Shown: one piece after another, positions 21,858 through 33,200 of the stretch | Numbering within the stretch: position 1 is the first letter of the stretch | Layout: each line of letters opens with the position of its first letter | Assembly (NCBI GenBank): GCA_905221605.1 | Contig: CAJNDS010000391.1 | Coordinates: 325,430 to 387,929, forward strand | Length of the DNA stretch: 62,500 nt | Direction: 5' to 3' | DNA from: Symbiodinium natans | Taxonomy: Eukaryota > Sar > Dinophyceae > Suessiales > Symbiodiniaceae | Made by a program: the position numbers and the translations under genes | Notes under the pieces: model-generated | What the model saw: only the letters and a program-made list of their open reading frames with translations | What the model was told of the DNA's origin: nothing | The model's database searches: none

Positions 21858-22336
21858 AAGGTTAAGTGTTTAGGCACGGTTCAGGTTTAAAGGTTTAGGG
21901 TTGAAAAGTTCAACAGCAAGCCCATAGAGTTTAAACCTGAAGGGCCCGAAGCGCTTAACCTTTAAACCCTAGAGGCCATAGGGTTAAGGTTGAAGGGCTT
22001 AGGGTTTAAGATTTTGGCATTAAAACATAAGCCCATAGAGCTTCAACCTTAAGGGTTTAAGGTTTAAGCCTAAGCCCTTTAGGGTCAGAACCCTGAAGCC
22101 CTGTAGGGCTCTAAAACGTTAGAAGGGTTTAACCCTATAGGCGTTGAAAGTATAAATGCCCAGACATTACGCTCTCTTTTACCTTTCAGCCCTATAGGGT
22201 CTAACGGCTTAGGGTATTTCTTAAGCCATGAGGGTTTAAAACCTTAAACCCTTAGGGTGGGCTTGGGTTTAGATGGCTAAATCTTGAATCTTCAAGCTTT
22301 AAACCTTAACCCCATAGCCTATAGGGTTTAAAGGGC
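21858..22336. repeat. right arm of the inverted duplication
   Basis: Reverse complement of 20801-21302, recognisable from GGTTAAGTGTTTAGGCACGG through to CCCATAGCCTATAGGG. The preceding direct copy lies between the arms. Confidence 0.8.
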
Positions 22337-22337
22337 T

Positions 22338-22862
22338 GAGACTTTATAAAACGTGAGCCCGATTGAAAACGATTGAAACGATTGAAATTCAATCGGGGGC
22401 CCGATTGAAAAACGATTGAAACGATTGAAATTCAATCGGGGGCCGGATTGAAGATTGAAGATTGAAGATTCCCAGAAAAAAGCTTTCCGGGAATCTTCAA
22501 TCTTCAATCTTCAATCCGGTCTCCGATTGAATTTCAATCGTTTCAATCGTTTTTCAATCGGGCCCCCGATTGAATTTCAATCGTTACTTCTGAGACTTTA
22601 TAAAACGTGAGCCCGATTGAAAACGATTGAAACGATTGAAATTCAATCGGGGCCCGATTGAAAAACGATTGAAACGATTGAAATTCAATCGGGGGCCGGA
22701 TTGAAGATTGAAGATTGAAGATTCCCAGAAAAAAGCTTTCCGGGAATCTTCAATCTTCAATCTTCAATCCGGCCCCCGATTGAATTTCAATCGTTTCAAT
22801 CGTTTTTCAATCGGGCCCCCGATTGAATTTCAATCGTTTCAATCGTTTTCAATCGGGCTCAC
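22338..22862. repeat. two tandem copies of a near-perfect ~250-bp hairpin
   Basis: Two direct copies begin TGAGACTTTATAAAACGTGA (22338 and about 22591). Each then folds on itself: arms made of CGATTGAAA and GGCCCGATTG motifs, an inner stem of GATTGAAGATTGAAGATT, and a short loop around AAAAAAGCTTT. The second copy closes with CAATCGGGCTCAC. The arms are almost fully complementary. Confidence 0.88.
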
Positions 22863-23019
22863 AATTTGAAAATACGACCACGCACATATGAAGACTCGCA
22901 CATATCAAGATTTACATGTCCATATGGAGATTTACATGTTTAGCTAGCCCCCCCCCCCCCCAACCCTAAAACCCTAAAACAGATCCCAAAACCACGAAAA
23001 TACCTAGATCTTTGGGGGG

Positions 23020-23085
23020 GGGGTACCATATATATATATATATATGTCTATACATATATATATATATATACATTGCTACACATTG

Positions 23086-23119
<34 letters not shown>

Positions 23120-23122
23120 TTG
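23020..23122. repeat. TA microsatellite cluster
   Basis: Four TATATA runs. A C run of about 20 bases follows at 23290-23309. Confidence 0.9.
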
Positions 23123-24219
23123 AGCTACATGCGCCCATGGAATATTGTGGCCGAGTTTGGGGAGGCCGGGCAGGCACTCCCCAACACCCCTTAAACCCAG
23201 CATGAATACAACCTTTAAAATCCCGGCCCTTAAAGAAAATAGAGCAAGCCCTACTGTAAACCCTACAAAAATGCAGCCCTAAACCCTCTACCCCCCCCCC
23301 CCCCCCCCCACAGAGACGGGGTATCGGGAATGGATTGTTCCCGCATCTGTGTGCCCGAGAATGCCAAGACTGATCCCAGCACTCTGGTGTCTTGGCGCCT
23401 GCAGTGCAGGTGGCAAAAAAGCATGGGGTCACTTCTCAAAATATGGTCCCTTTTGAAGTTCTTATTATAAGGCAGCCCCTCTTATGTAGGGTACCCCAAA
23501 AAAGGGGCCACAACTGAGAAGGAGACATACAGTTTGGTAGCCCCACATGCCTAGGTCCAAAGCCGACGCAGCTGCGGCGCAGGTGGGCTAAACCCCTTCA
23601 ACTTGGCGCGTTGTTCTGCAGGGTTTAGGGGGTTTAGGTTTTTTAGGGTTTAGGGTTTAGGGTTTAGGGTCTATAGGGTATCGGGGTTTTAGGTTTGTTT
23701 CGTGCACTCCTTCAAGAGGGGTTAAAAGAGGGTTGAAAAGGGGGTTTAAGAGAGGGTTTCAAAAGAGGGTTGCAAAGAGGGTTTTGAGGCCCATGCCACG
23801 CCAAGCCTTGGATTGGGAAGGCATCGCTTCATAACGGGCCCTCCCCTCTTTTGCATCGTGACCGTTTCTTCGTAGGCCCCCCAAACACCTCGAGCCCGCG
23901 ATGGGATATAGCGACAAGCGTGTATGTATGAACATGTGTGCCAAAAAAAGATGCATCTGTGTTGCAAGTATGCAGTCCTTGTAACCCCTAAACAAGCACC
24001 AGCAATCCGATGCACAAGTTGCTACACATGCTTCACAAGGTCAAACCGTCCTGAACCAAGACCCTCAAGATTGACCGTCTCACAAGTGTAAACGTGAACC
24101 CCACTGAACCCCCTAAGCCCCACACCGCGAAACCCCCAAACCCCAAGCCCTAATCCTTAAGCCCCAAACCCTAAACCCTAAACCCCCTAAACCCCTGATG
24201 TTGAGAAACCCTTTTCCTT

Positions 24220-24325
24220 AGCCTTTGGCCACCGGAGGTTGGCCTGCAGGAGTTTGTCTCGGCCGTCCAGCCTGTGACCGAGTTGCTCCTCTTTGAGTTT
24301 TCTGGAAGAAGTTTGTTGGATGTGG
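24220..24325 (+). CDS. candidate exon before a TTTAGGG tract
   Basis: After a TTTCCTTAG acceptor the frame reads WPPEVGLQEFVSAVQPVTEL and ends LLFEFSGRSLLDV exactly at a GTTTAGGG donor-like repeat start (24326). A CCCTAAA tract lies upstream (24150-24195). The neighbouring exons were not found. Function is unknown. Confidence 0.38.
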
Positions 24326-25799
24326 TTTAGGGTCTAGGGTTTAGGGTTAGTTAAAGTTTAGGGTTTAGGGTTTAGGGTTTAGGGTTCCAAAAAAGGTTTA
24401 GGGTTTGGGGTTCAGGTTTTTTTGAGATTATGGGTCCCCCCCCCACCCACACCGAGCATGGAGTCCTTGTTGTCAGTGTTTAGTTAGCCAAGCAGTCCGT
24501 CGCTAGCTTCGCGGCTCATGGAAAGTATCTTTAGGGTTTACCTCTGGGGGTTTAATTGGGGGCTTTCAAACGGACTCTCCCCTCCCCCCACTAGAACAAC
24601 TTCAGTGGGTTTAGGGTTGCGTCTTGGCGCTGGATGCCTTAGGCCCCTCCCCCTGAAACCTCAGCCCTCAACCCGAAACCCTATAACCCCTACTACGTTC
24701 TCTCTACAGTTGCCCCGCGGAGCATTGCTATAGACGGGTGGCAAAAAAGAACCCTAGAACGCCAGTATAGGTGCCAAATTGACCCCTTATCCTCAGTAGC
24801 TGAGTGAGGACACTTTACACTTTTTGGGATACTCTAACCCCTAGAAAAAAACTGAAAGCGTGCACTTTTGGGGGGGGCTTATGAACTCAGCAACCAGGTA
24901 TCCAGTATGGGGGGACTTGGGTATGACTCAGTAACCCTAAACCCTAAACCCTAAACCCTAAAGCGCTTTTTTTTTTGTGGGGGGCCCCAGGAAGCAGCTT
25001 CTTCAAAAGCAGCGCCTGATACGGACCTTTGATGTGGGCGGCACCGGTGTGAAGACAGCGCAGGGCTCAAGAGGGTTAGGGTTTAGGGTTTAGGGTTTGG
25101 GGTTTGGGGTTTGGGGTTTGGGGTTTAGGGTTGTTTTGCACGTCCAACTCGGGAAGCCCTTCAACCCTAAACCCCAATCTTACTTCAAAAGCCTGGAGAG
25201 CTTAGGCCAAAAAATGTGGGTTGATGTCGCTTCGGCAGTTCCGCTTTCGGGTTGCAGGCAGCAGGGCCGTAACTTGGTGCTCTAACTGTCCCGCTTGAGA
25301 AACGCTTTAGCTTGCTTGCGCGCAGCTGTTGTGAGGGCTCATGGCATGCATTGCTTCACAAGGGTTGCCAACACAGTGGGTTTTGAGAATTTCCGGGGGA
25401 TTGCGTGCAAAAAGCCGACCCAAACACTGTTCCCCCCCTTTGCCGATGGTCTTCCTTGCCCGATGCTCTGTAGACCTTGAAGCACAACACTCCGCTCAGC
25501 CATGCTTATCCAAGCACATTGCCGAGGGCCTTTTCACCGCGCCCGCCCTGCAAGCGTTCTTCGAAATCTCTGCTGGAGGCTTGATCAGTTCAGGGCCAAC
25601 AAGCTCGACAGGAGCGAGGTGCAGGGAATTTCGTAGCACCTTGGGCAGGCATGTTCCGGACAGAACAGCAAAGCCGCTGAAATTTCGTGTCCTAGCTTTC
25701 TGAGGGCTACCTGTCGAATTCACTTCCATGTGCAGCTGGCATTAATTGGGCTTGTCAGGCAGCACATGAAGAGGTTGTTGTTCATCGGGCGACCAAGGC

Positions 25800-25850
25800 A
25801 GAGGCATATACTATATGTGTATATATATATATATATATTTTTTTTTCTAT
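25800..25850. repeat. TA and T microsatellite
   Basis: A TATATA run followed by a T run. Confidence 0.85.
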
Positions 25851-26088
25851 TTACTTAAATATAGATCAATAAGGACCCATATAAGAAAATCAATAGAGAT
25901 GAACTGATCAGGTCCCATATGCCAAAGCTCGAACCCGAAAGCCAGGCTCGGATGCGGCTGTGACCGCGGAGGTGCACAGCCAGGGCAGCGAGATGCGCTC
26001 GGAGGACATGTGGGGGGGGGGGGGGGGCGTTCCTGTTTGTAATTAGGGTTCAGGGTTTAGGGTTTAAGGTTAAAGGTTTAGGGTTTAG

Positions 26089-27100
26089 GGCGGTTCCATG
26101 GCCACAGCACGCTGCGGTCGAGGTCTTGCATCACGAGGTCCCGGAAACTCCGCAACATACGACGGCTTTCATTCAGAGCCGTGATTAAAGGCCCTTTAGG
26201 GTTTATAGGGTTTAGGGTTTATAGGGTTTAGGGTTTAGGGTTTAGGGTTTAGGGTTTAGGGTTTAGGGTTTAGGGTTTAGGGTTTAGGGTTGAGAACAGC
26301 CCCTCCACATGCTGAAGGACAACCTGCGGCCTCCAGAGCTCGAGTGGGTGGAGCGGCCCACACAGCTTGGACAGGTTCGACGGCACGCGGGTTTAGGGTT
26401 TAGGGTTTAGGGTTTAGGGTTTAGGGTTTAGGGTTTAGGGTTTAGGGTTTAGGGTTTAGGGTTAGGGTTTAGGGTTTAGGGTTTAGGGAATGCAACCTGA
26501 AGTTCGGAGACTTTTTCGGCCTTGGGTAGCAAGGGGTCTGAAGATGTCTGAACGCCCTATATAGGGTCGTTAAGCCACTCCTTGCAGGTTTAGGGTTTAG
26601 GGTTTAGGGTTTCGGGTTTAAGTTTAGGGTTTAGGGTTTAGGGTTTAAGGTTTAGGGTTTTTGTTGCCAGCCGGCAGCTGGTTGCTTTTCTTCGCTAAGA
26701 CAGGCTGCATGTTGCAACACCGCTCAGCAATCGGACACCTCTGTGCTCCGACGAAAGCGGTGGGTTATTCTCATTACGGCTACGGGCGACTATGTGGGGG
26801 TTTACGAAAATAGGGTACCCCTTTAATAGACCCTTAAATAGTAGGATCCCCGCATAATAAGGACCTCAATAAGGTACCCCGAGTCTCGGAAACCCCCATA
26901 TACGGAAGGACAGCAGCAGAACTGGACGTGCGATGATGCACAAATGCCAGGCTCCTGGCGAAGAGGGCTTCGATGCTTGGTTGGAGGCCCGGAACAAAAG
27001 CGTACCATGTTGCCATCGTTTAAACCAGGCTGGCATCAGCAATCTCCGCGACTGCCCAGTTGGCGCATCGTCCTTCAATGACAGCCAGCAATCATCGTAG
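26089..27100 (+). CDS. five-exon 3' part of an unknown gene with TTTAGGG introns
   Basis: The proposed exons are 26089-26180, 26295-26386, 26487-26535, 26671-26785 and 26914-27100 (TAG). Phases agree at each join. They read AVPWPQHAAVEVLHHEVPET; QPLHMLKDNLRPPELEWVER; GMQPEVRRLFRPWVAR; GSWLLFFAKTGCMLQHRSAI; and GRAMMHKCQAPGEEGFDAWL then SNLRDCPVGASSFNDSQQSS. The first three introns contain long TTTAGGG arrays; the second uses a GC donor and the array's own TTTAG acceptor. The fourth intron (26786-26913, GC-AG) carries a MITE. The gene extends upstream of 26089. I recognise no domain. No single exon is long, so an open-frame search alone would miss it. Confidence 0.58.
26197..26292. repeat. TTTAGGG array inside predicted intron
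   Basis: About 13 units lie between two in-phase exons. The predicted intron runs from GTGATTAAAGG at 26181 to TTGAG at 26294. Confidence 0.75.
26387..26486. repeat. intron consisting of a TTTAGGG array
   Basis: After the first four bases (GCGG) the whole 100-bp interval is TTTAGGG units, ending in the TTTAG that serves as acceptor. Confidence 0.7.
26794..26899. mobile_element. MITE family D in an intron
   Basis: The left end is GGGGGTTTACGAAAATAGGG and the right end GAGTCTCGGAAACCCCC, inverted copies with GGTACC inside both arms. Partial relatives occur at 57331-57375 and 58700-58935. Confidence 0.7.
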
Positions 27101-27295
27101 CTGGCAGTCGGAAGCGCTTCTTCGCCAGAGCCTTGAGCAGATCAGGAAGCGCTTCCTCGACTGAGGCAGGAGAAGGTGGGGGCACGTACTTTGCTCTTTG
27201 GTGCTTGCCATTCTATAGGCGCGACAATAGTGCAGCTTGAAGCGAAAAGGGCCGCACCCGAACTCGCATGCCACGGCAAGAACCACTGAGGCCAA
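27092..27295 (-). CDS. possible minus-strand terminal exon
   Basis: A minus frame reads YLASVVLAVACEFGCGPFRF and continues to a stop at 27092, overlapping the tail of the plus-strand gene by a few bases. Another minus frame is open too. The composition is protein-like but no splice site confirms it. Confidence 0.28.
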   Translation of the reverse strand: MASVVLAVACEFGCGPFRFKLHYCRAYRMASTKEQSTCPHLLLPQSRKRFLICSRLWRRSASDCQLR

Positions 27296-28450
27296 GTAGC
27301 TGTAGCCAGAGCTTTCAAGCTCGGACTAGGCTGTACATGTATTATATTGAGAGAGCCTGCGCAGGTCAATGCCAACGTGGTTTTCGGCGTGTCCACCGCG
27401 GGGGACGTCGAGCACAGCACCGGCATCTTGCACGTGGGGGCCTCTTGCGAAAGTGGAGAACCCCCCCCCCCCGGGAGATTTCTTTGTGAGAAGAACTATT
27501 TTTTGCGATTCCTGAGTATGATACTTACTCGTTATTCGTGATAGTGCGCGACTACTGGCTTTAGCTGTGGCTCTTGGTGTGACGTTTTTAAGATGCGTCT
27601 TGCCACTGATAATGTTATATAAGCTCGTTTGAGGACTGGTGGTCTGCTGGCGGCCACCCACGGCAGTGGGACGACTCCAGGCAGCTGGGGTAGGGTTCAC
27701 GGGTTCGGGGTTCTGCTTATAGGTTCGGGAAGTACTTGATCAATCTTATGGTTGTGTCTCGTCTTCAGGGTTAGTTGGAGTTGGAGGTTTTTTTGATGCT
27801 TCTGCATGTCAGGAGGAGGGTTTGATGATCTGATGCAAATTTTGCTCTGTGAGCTGCTGCGTGGGTTAACTGTTCTTCCTTCAGTATTCAGGGCTGAGCG
27901 GTTTGGACTTCTGTAGGTCGTAGCTGAAAGGGTGCACTAGGCTACTGGTGCTTTGCACCGTGTGACTTCTGGACTTGGCACCAAAGTACCCCTACACTGC
28001 TAACAGCAACTGGGGGATGTGCCCAAGTCGGATAGCTTGAGAAGAGGACGGCTGATGTGAAAAACACAATCCACCAAGTCCGTACCGTATATTGCCTACT
28101 GTTTGACCGCCGACGGTCGCCTCTACCTTAAGCCGTACAGTGCCAACCCTGTACACGCCTACGCCCAGATGCCAGCGGCGGGATTCTGATTGTCACGAAT
28201 CCTCCCCTAAATCCTAAACATTCCTAAGCCCTAAACCTGGAAACCTAAACCTAGCCCTGAACTCTCTGCTTGCAAAGCTTTCAGGCCCGATCCCCACGTG
28301 GCGGACCTCATGGGCCTTCCACGTCGGGCGGCCAAGAGAAGGGGCCTAAGAGGAATGTAAAGTGGGTTATAAGGATCCTAAGCTAGGTTAGAAGTCCCTT
28401 GACTTTAGTTAGTATAGTAAAGGGGCCCCTCCTTGTACATGGAAAGAAAA

Positions 28451-28853
28451 TCACAAATTTGGTACAGGGCAAGAGCAAGACTTGAATTTCATCAGCAGCT
28501 GAGACCAGCAGCAGAAACTTGAGCAAAAAGGCGTTCTTCCTGACCTAGTGATGATGCAGCTGTCAACCCGGCCGCGATGGGCAGCATGCAACGCGTGCAA
28601 GCCGCTCGCAGCGCGCGTTGAGAAACTCGAGATCTTCCGATCGGCCCAAACGGCTGTCGGAGACCTGCTGACAACAGATATATCAGAAATGCAAGCAGTT
28701 GGTTTTGGAGTCCGGCTGTCACACCAAGACTCGAACAAAGCTTCAAGTACGCATAGCCCAGCAATGACAACAGCACAAGGATCTTATCCCAGCTTCGCGT
28801 CGTGTGAGTGGTGGTGTTGCTCGCATCTATATGGTGCAGAGGGTCCCCCTTAA
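28451..28853 (+). CDS. coding-like region of uncertain strand
   Basis: A plus frame from an ATG at 28548 reads MMMQLSTRPRWAACNACKPL and later DLLTTDISEMQAVGFGVRLS. A minus frame over 28492-28776 contains a hydrophobic stretch (LLAFLIYLLSAGL). One of the two is likely real, but I cannot decide which. Confidence 0.25.
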
Positions 28854-28934
28854 AGCGCCTTTTTCAAAATGGTCATGCACGGGTTGCAAGATACTCGCGG
28901 TGGCAATTTGTTCAGAGCAGCAGGGTGAGCTCCC

Positions 28935-29718
28935 ATGCCGTTTGATTTCATCAGAAGACACAAGTGTTTCAACAGAAGCTCCACCAATGAAGCACGGTGG
29001 GGCTGTGCCACTTCGGCGTCATCTATCGCCGCCCAATTTCAAAAATGTCCAGAGGTAAAATCCGAGACCATGAGCGGAGTCTGCGTGAACCCTAAACCCT
29101 TAAACCTACTATTTGCTTAAGAACCCCCCCCAAAAAAAGAAAAAAAGATTCCTTATAAAGGGCAACATGGGGATTATTATCTCGAATTTTGTCGGGTTCC
29201 TAAGCTCGACATCCCCCAATTCTACGTCCTCTTGGCGGGTGGCAAAAAAGCCGAAAGTTTACGGTTTACGATTTAGGGTTTAGGATTTGGGGTTTAGGGT
29301 TTAGGGTTTAGGATTTGGGGTCCAGGGTGTAGGTTTTAGGTTGTTTAAACACGTTGACACTCGCATTGAGGAGACCGGACCTTCATTCTTCACGATGGCG
29401 CTGCCCACTTGCCACTTTGGTGAACAAGATCAGGGTTTAGGGTTTAGGGTTTATAGGGTTTATGGTTTAGGGTTTAGGGTTTAGGGTTTAGGGTTTAGGG
29501 TTAGACTTAGAGATAGGCGGAGTTCGGAATACAACTGGCGCAAAGTTACTCCCTGCAATCCTTACGTGGGCTGGGCAGTAAGGGCAGCAGCCGAGTCCCT
29601 TGTGAAAAAAGTCCTAACGTTCCCATGTCCTGTCAAGCCGGCCGAGGCATTTCCGGAACGCAGCGGCAAGAGCGCACAATCGCTTGTTCCCACTTCTGAA
29701 TCTGAACCTCAATATTGA
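28935..29718 (+). CDS. five-exon gene, 139-aa unknown protein, repeat-derived introns
   Basis: The proposed exons are 28935-29084, 29205-29256, 29333-29434, 29517-29577 and 29664-29718, totalling exactly 420 bases from ATG to TGA. They read MPFDFIRRHKCFNRSSTNEA; LDIPQFYVLLAGGKKAE; RLFKHVDTRIEETGPSFFTM with ALPTCHFGEQDQ; GVRNTTGAKLLPAILTWA; and GKSAQSLVPTSESEPQY. Introns are GT-AG. Intron 1 has the I4 repeat, introns 2 and 3 are largely TTTAGGG sequence, and intron 4 (GTAAGG to GCAG, 86 bp) is non-repetitive. The start could be further upstream. I see no signal peptide or known domain. This is the cleanest model linking TTTAGGG arrays to introns. Confidence 0.58.
29085..29204 (+). repeat. introner-like family I4 as intron 1
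   Basis: It starts GTGAACCCTAAACCC, contains the family marker CTACTATTTGCTTAAGAACC and a purine run, and ends TTCCTAAG. Other copies are at 34674-34736, 60498-60616 and 61721-61815. Confidence 0.6.
29435..29516 (+). repeat. intron 3 made of TTTAGGG units
   Basis: The 82-bp interval begins GTTTAGGG and ends AGAGATAG. About ten telomere-type units fill it. The exons on both sides join in phase. Confidence 0.65.
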
Positions 29719-29939
29719 ATTTCTTGAGGTTCCCCGTGCCGCACCCCCACTGCTGGGCTCCAACTATTTAAACGCGGGCAAAGATGCCCTCAATTCGCCG
29801 GAGGGTTCCTTGTCACTTGGGGGCATGCTTTCAACTCCGTTGGTATTCATGTCACTTGCAACGACGCTGACGCAACTCCCCATTGTGTGAGTCAAGAGTC
29901 AAAACTTTGGGCAAAACACTGAACTTAGGCTAGGCTGCA

Positions 29940-30105
29940 GCCGGCGGATTGTACCCATGCCTCGCCTGGCTTGCTTCTCCGTCTGCTGCCCAGAGGTTTG
30001 CCGTGGCTTTGGAGGTATACAGTCTTTACACTGGACTCTACTGGATCAGAGCGTCTGGAATGCACGATGCGGAGGTTTGTCTGTATTGGAGTAAAGTCCA
30101 GGGTC
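29940..30105 (+). CDS. candidate exon, unknown protein
   Basis: An open plus frame reads CLAWLASPSAAQRFAVALEV and on to YWIRASGMHDAEVCLYWSKV before running into a CCCTAAA tract. A GTATAC donor near 30013 offers a shorter alternative. No family is recognised. Confidence 0.27.
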
Positions 30106-30247
30106 CCCTAAACCCTAAAACCCTAAACCCTAAACCCTAAAACCTAAACCCTAAACCCTAAACCCTAAACCCTAAACCCTAAAGCCTAAAGCCTAAACCT
30201 AAACCCTAGACCCTAGACCCTAGACCCTAAACCCTAAACCCTAAACC
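30104..30247. repeat. CCCTAAA tract, left flank of satellite
   Basis: About 20 units with AGCCTAAA and AGACCCTAG variants. Confidence 0.92.
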
Positions 30248-30289
30248 CACTTTGGGGTGATCAGCACCCTCCCAAGAACCATGCATCGG

Positions 30290-33200
30290 TCAATAGGTAA
30301 TGTCAACAACGCCGGGGCAGAGCTTAGCCCACACATGCTGCATGCTCTGTAATATCGGATGGAACTTCCAGCTGATGTTCTGGCAAGTTGCTTGAACCAT
30401 CCGTTTTAAAGTTCCGAGAGCGCTTGTATCGTCAAAACATCTGTCGCAGCCCACGCACATGCTGCGAGAGGCGCCTGGACGGGTGAACAGGCAAGGATAT
30501 GGCAAGTTTCGTCGAAACAGGGGCAGAAAGACTACCCACAGATCAATGCTGATGTGCAAGTAGAGCTGGAGCCTGGAACTTCCAGCTGTTTGTCTCGTCA
30601 AAACACCTGTCGCAGCCCACGCACGTGCTGCGAGAGGCACCTGGACGGGTGAACAGGCAAGGATATGGCAAGTTTCGTCGAAACAGAGTTCCGAGAGCGC
30701 TTGTCTCGTCAAAACACCTGTCGCAGCCCACGCACGTGCTGCGAGAGGCACCTGGACGGGTGAACAGGCAAGGATATGGCAAGTTTCGTCGAAACTGGGG
30801 CAGAAAGACTACCCACAGATCAATGCTGATGTGCAAGACATCCGTTTTGAAGTTCCGAGAGCGCTTGTCTCGTCAAAACACCTGTCGCAGCCCACGCGCG
30901 TGCTGCGAGAGGCACCTGGACGGGTGAACAGGCAAGGATATGGCAGGTTTCGTCGAAACAGGGGCAGAAAGACGACCCACAGATCAATGCTGATGTGCAA
31001 GTAGTGCTGGAGCCTGGAACTTCCAGCTGATGTTCTGGCAAGTTGCTTGAACCATCCGTTTTAAAGTTCCGAGAGCGCTTGTCTCGTCAAAACACCTGTC
31101 GCAGCCCACGCACGTGCTGCGAGAGGCACCTGGACGGGTGAACAGGCAAGGATATGGCAAGTTTCGTCGAAACAGGGGCAGAAAGACTACCCACAGATCA
31201 ATGCTGATGTGCAAGTAGAGCTGGAGCCTGGAACTTCCAGCTGATGTTCTGGCAAGTTGCTTGAACCATCCGTTTTAAAGTTCCGAGAGCGCTTGTCTCG
31301 TCAAAACACCTGTCGCAGCCCACGCGCGTGCTGCGAGAGGCACCTGGACGGGTGAACAGGCAAGGATATGGCAGGTTTCGTCGAAACAGGGGCAGAAAGA
31401 CGACCCACAGATCAATGCTGATGTGCAAGTAGAGCTGGAGCCTGGAACTTCCAGCTGATGTTCTGGCAAGTTGCTTGAACCATCCGTTTTAAAGTTCCGA
31501 GAGCGCTTGTCTCGTCAAAACACCTGTCGCAGCCCACGCACATGCTGCGAGAGGCACCTGGACGGGTGAACAGGCAAGGATATGGCAGGTTTCGTCGAAA
31601 CAGGGGCAGAAAGACGACCCACAGATCAATGCTGATGTGCAAGTAGTGCTGGAGCCTGGAACTTCCAGCTGATGTTCTGGCAAGTTGCTTGAACCATCCG
31701 TTTTAAAGTTCCGAGAGCGCTTGTCTCGTCAAAACACCTGTCGCAGCCCACGCACGTGCTGCGAGAGGCACCTGGACGGGTGAACAGGCAAGGATATGGC
31801 AAGTTTCGTCGAAACAGGGGCAGAAAGACGACCCACAGATCAATGCTGATGTGCAAGTAGTGCTGGAGCCTGGAACTTCCAGCTGATGTTCTGGCAAGTT
31901 GCTTGAACCATCCGTTTTAAGTTCCGAGAGCGCTTGTCCCGTCAAAACACCTGTCGCAGCCCACGCACGTGCTGTGAGAGGCACCTGGACGGGTGAACAG
32001 GAAAGGATATGGCAAGTTTCTCGAAACAGGGGCAGAAAGACTACCCACAGATCAATGCTGATGTGCAAGTAGAGCTGGAGCCTGGAACTTCCAGCTGATG
32101 TTCTGGCAAGTTGCTTGAACCATCCGTTTTAAAGTTCCGAGAGCGCTTGTCTCGTCAAAACACCTGTCGCAGCCCACGCACGTGCTGCGAGAGGCACCTG
32201 GACGGGTGAACAGGCAAGGATATGGCAAGTTTCGTCGAAACAGGGGCAGAAAGACTACCCACAGATCAATGCTGATGTGCAAGTAGAGCTGGAGCCTGGA
32301 ACTTCCAGCTGATGTTCTGGCAAGTTGCTTGAACCATCCGTTTTAAAGTTCCGAGAGCGCTTGTCTCGTCAAAACACCTGTCGCAGCCCACGCACGTGCT
32401 GCGAGAGGCACCTGGATGGGTGAACAGGCAAGGATATGGCAGGTTTCGCCGAAACAGGGGCAGACAGACGACCCACAGATCAATGCTGATGTGCAAGTAA
32501 AGCTGGAGCCTGGAACTTCCAGCTGATGTTCTGGTAAGTTGCTTGAACCATCCGTTTTAAAGTTCCGAGAGCGCTTGTCTCGTCAAAACACCTGTCGCAG
32601 CCCACGCACGTGCTGCGAGAGGCACCTGGATGGGTGAACAGGCAAGGATATGGCAGGTTTCGTCGAAACAGGGGCAGTGCTGATGTGCAAGTAGAGCTGG
32701 AGCCTGGAACTTCCAGCTGATGTTCTGCTAAGTTGCTTGAACCATCCGTTTTAAAGTTCCGAGAGCGCTTGTCTCGTCAAAACACCTGTCGCAGCCCACG
32801 CACGTGCTGCGAGAGGCACCTGGCCGGGTGAACAGGCAAGGATATGGCAAGTTTCTCGAAACAGGGGCAGAAAGACTACCCACAGATCAATGCTGATGTG
32901 CAAGTAGAGCTGGAGCCTGGAACTTCCAGCTGATGTTCTGGCAAGTTGCTTGAACCATCCGTTTTAAAGTTCCGAGAGCGCTTGTCTCGTCAAAACACCT
33001 GTCGCAGCCCACGCACGTGCTGCGAGAGGCACCTGGACGGGTGAACAGGCAAGGATATGGCAAGTTTCGTCGAAACAGGGGCAGAAAGACTACCCACAGA
33101 TCAATGCTGATGTGCAAGTAGATCTGGAGCCTGGAACTTCCAGCTGATGTTCTGGCAAGTTGCTTGAACCATCCGTTTTAAAGTTCCGAGAGCGCTTGTC

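Larger units (their letters stand above)
20638..23025. mobile_element. 2.4-kb terminal-inverted-repeat element
   Basis: The left end is a C run followed by AAAGATCTAGGTGTTTTCAC. The right end is TACCTAGATCTTT followed by a G run, its inverted counterpart. Both outer flanks are (TA)n runs. The interior is built from degenerate TTTAAGGG/CCCTATAGG motifs in nested palindromes (20801-22336) and twin hairpins (22338-22862). No protein-coding frame of note exists inside. By structure it is a large foldback or non-autonomous transposon that may have entered a TA microsatellite. Confidence 0.7.

Noticed and set aside
22338-22862. Rho-independent terminator or riboswitch
   Set aside because: The hairpins are far too long and duplicated, and there is no bacterial gene context.
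23012-23194. Tyr/Ile-rich frames at TA runs (also 35528, 36085, 37729-38048)
   Set aside because: These are microsatellite translations of TATATA with no coding evidence.
28860-28964. A 30-bp intron joining frames near 28925
   Set aside because: It has good-looking GTGAGC and CAG ends but is too short, and the alternative ATG exon at 28935 fits the downstream exons better.
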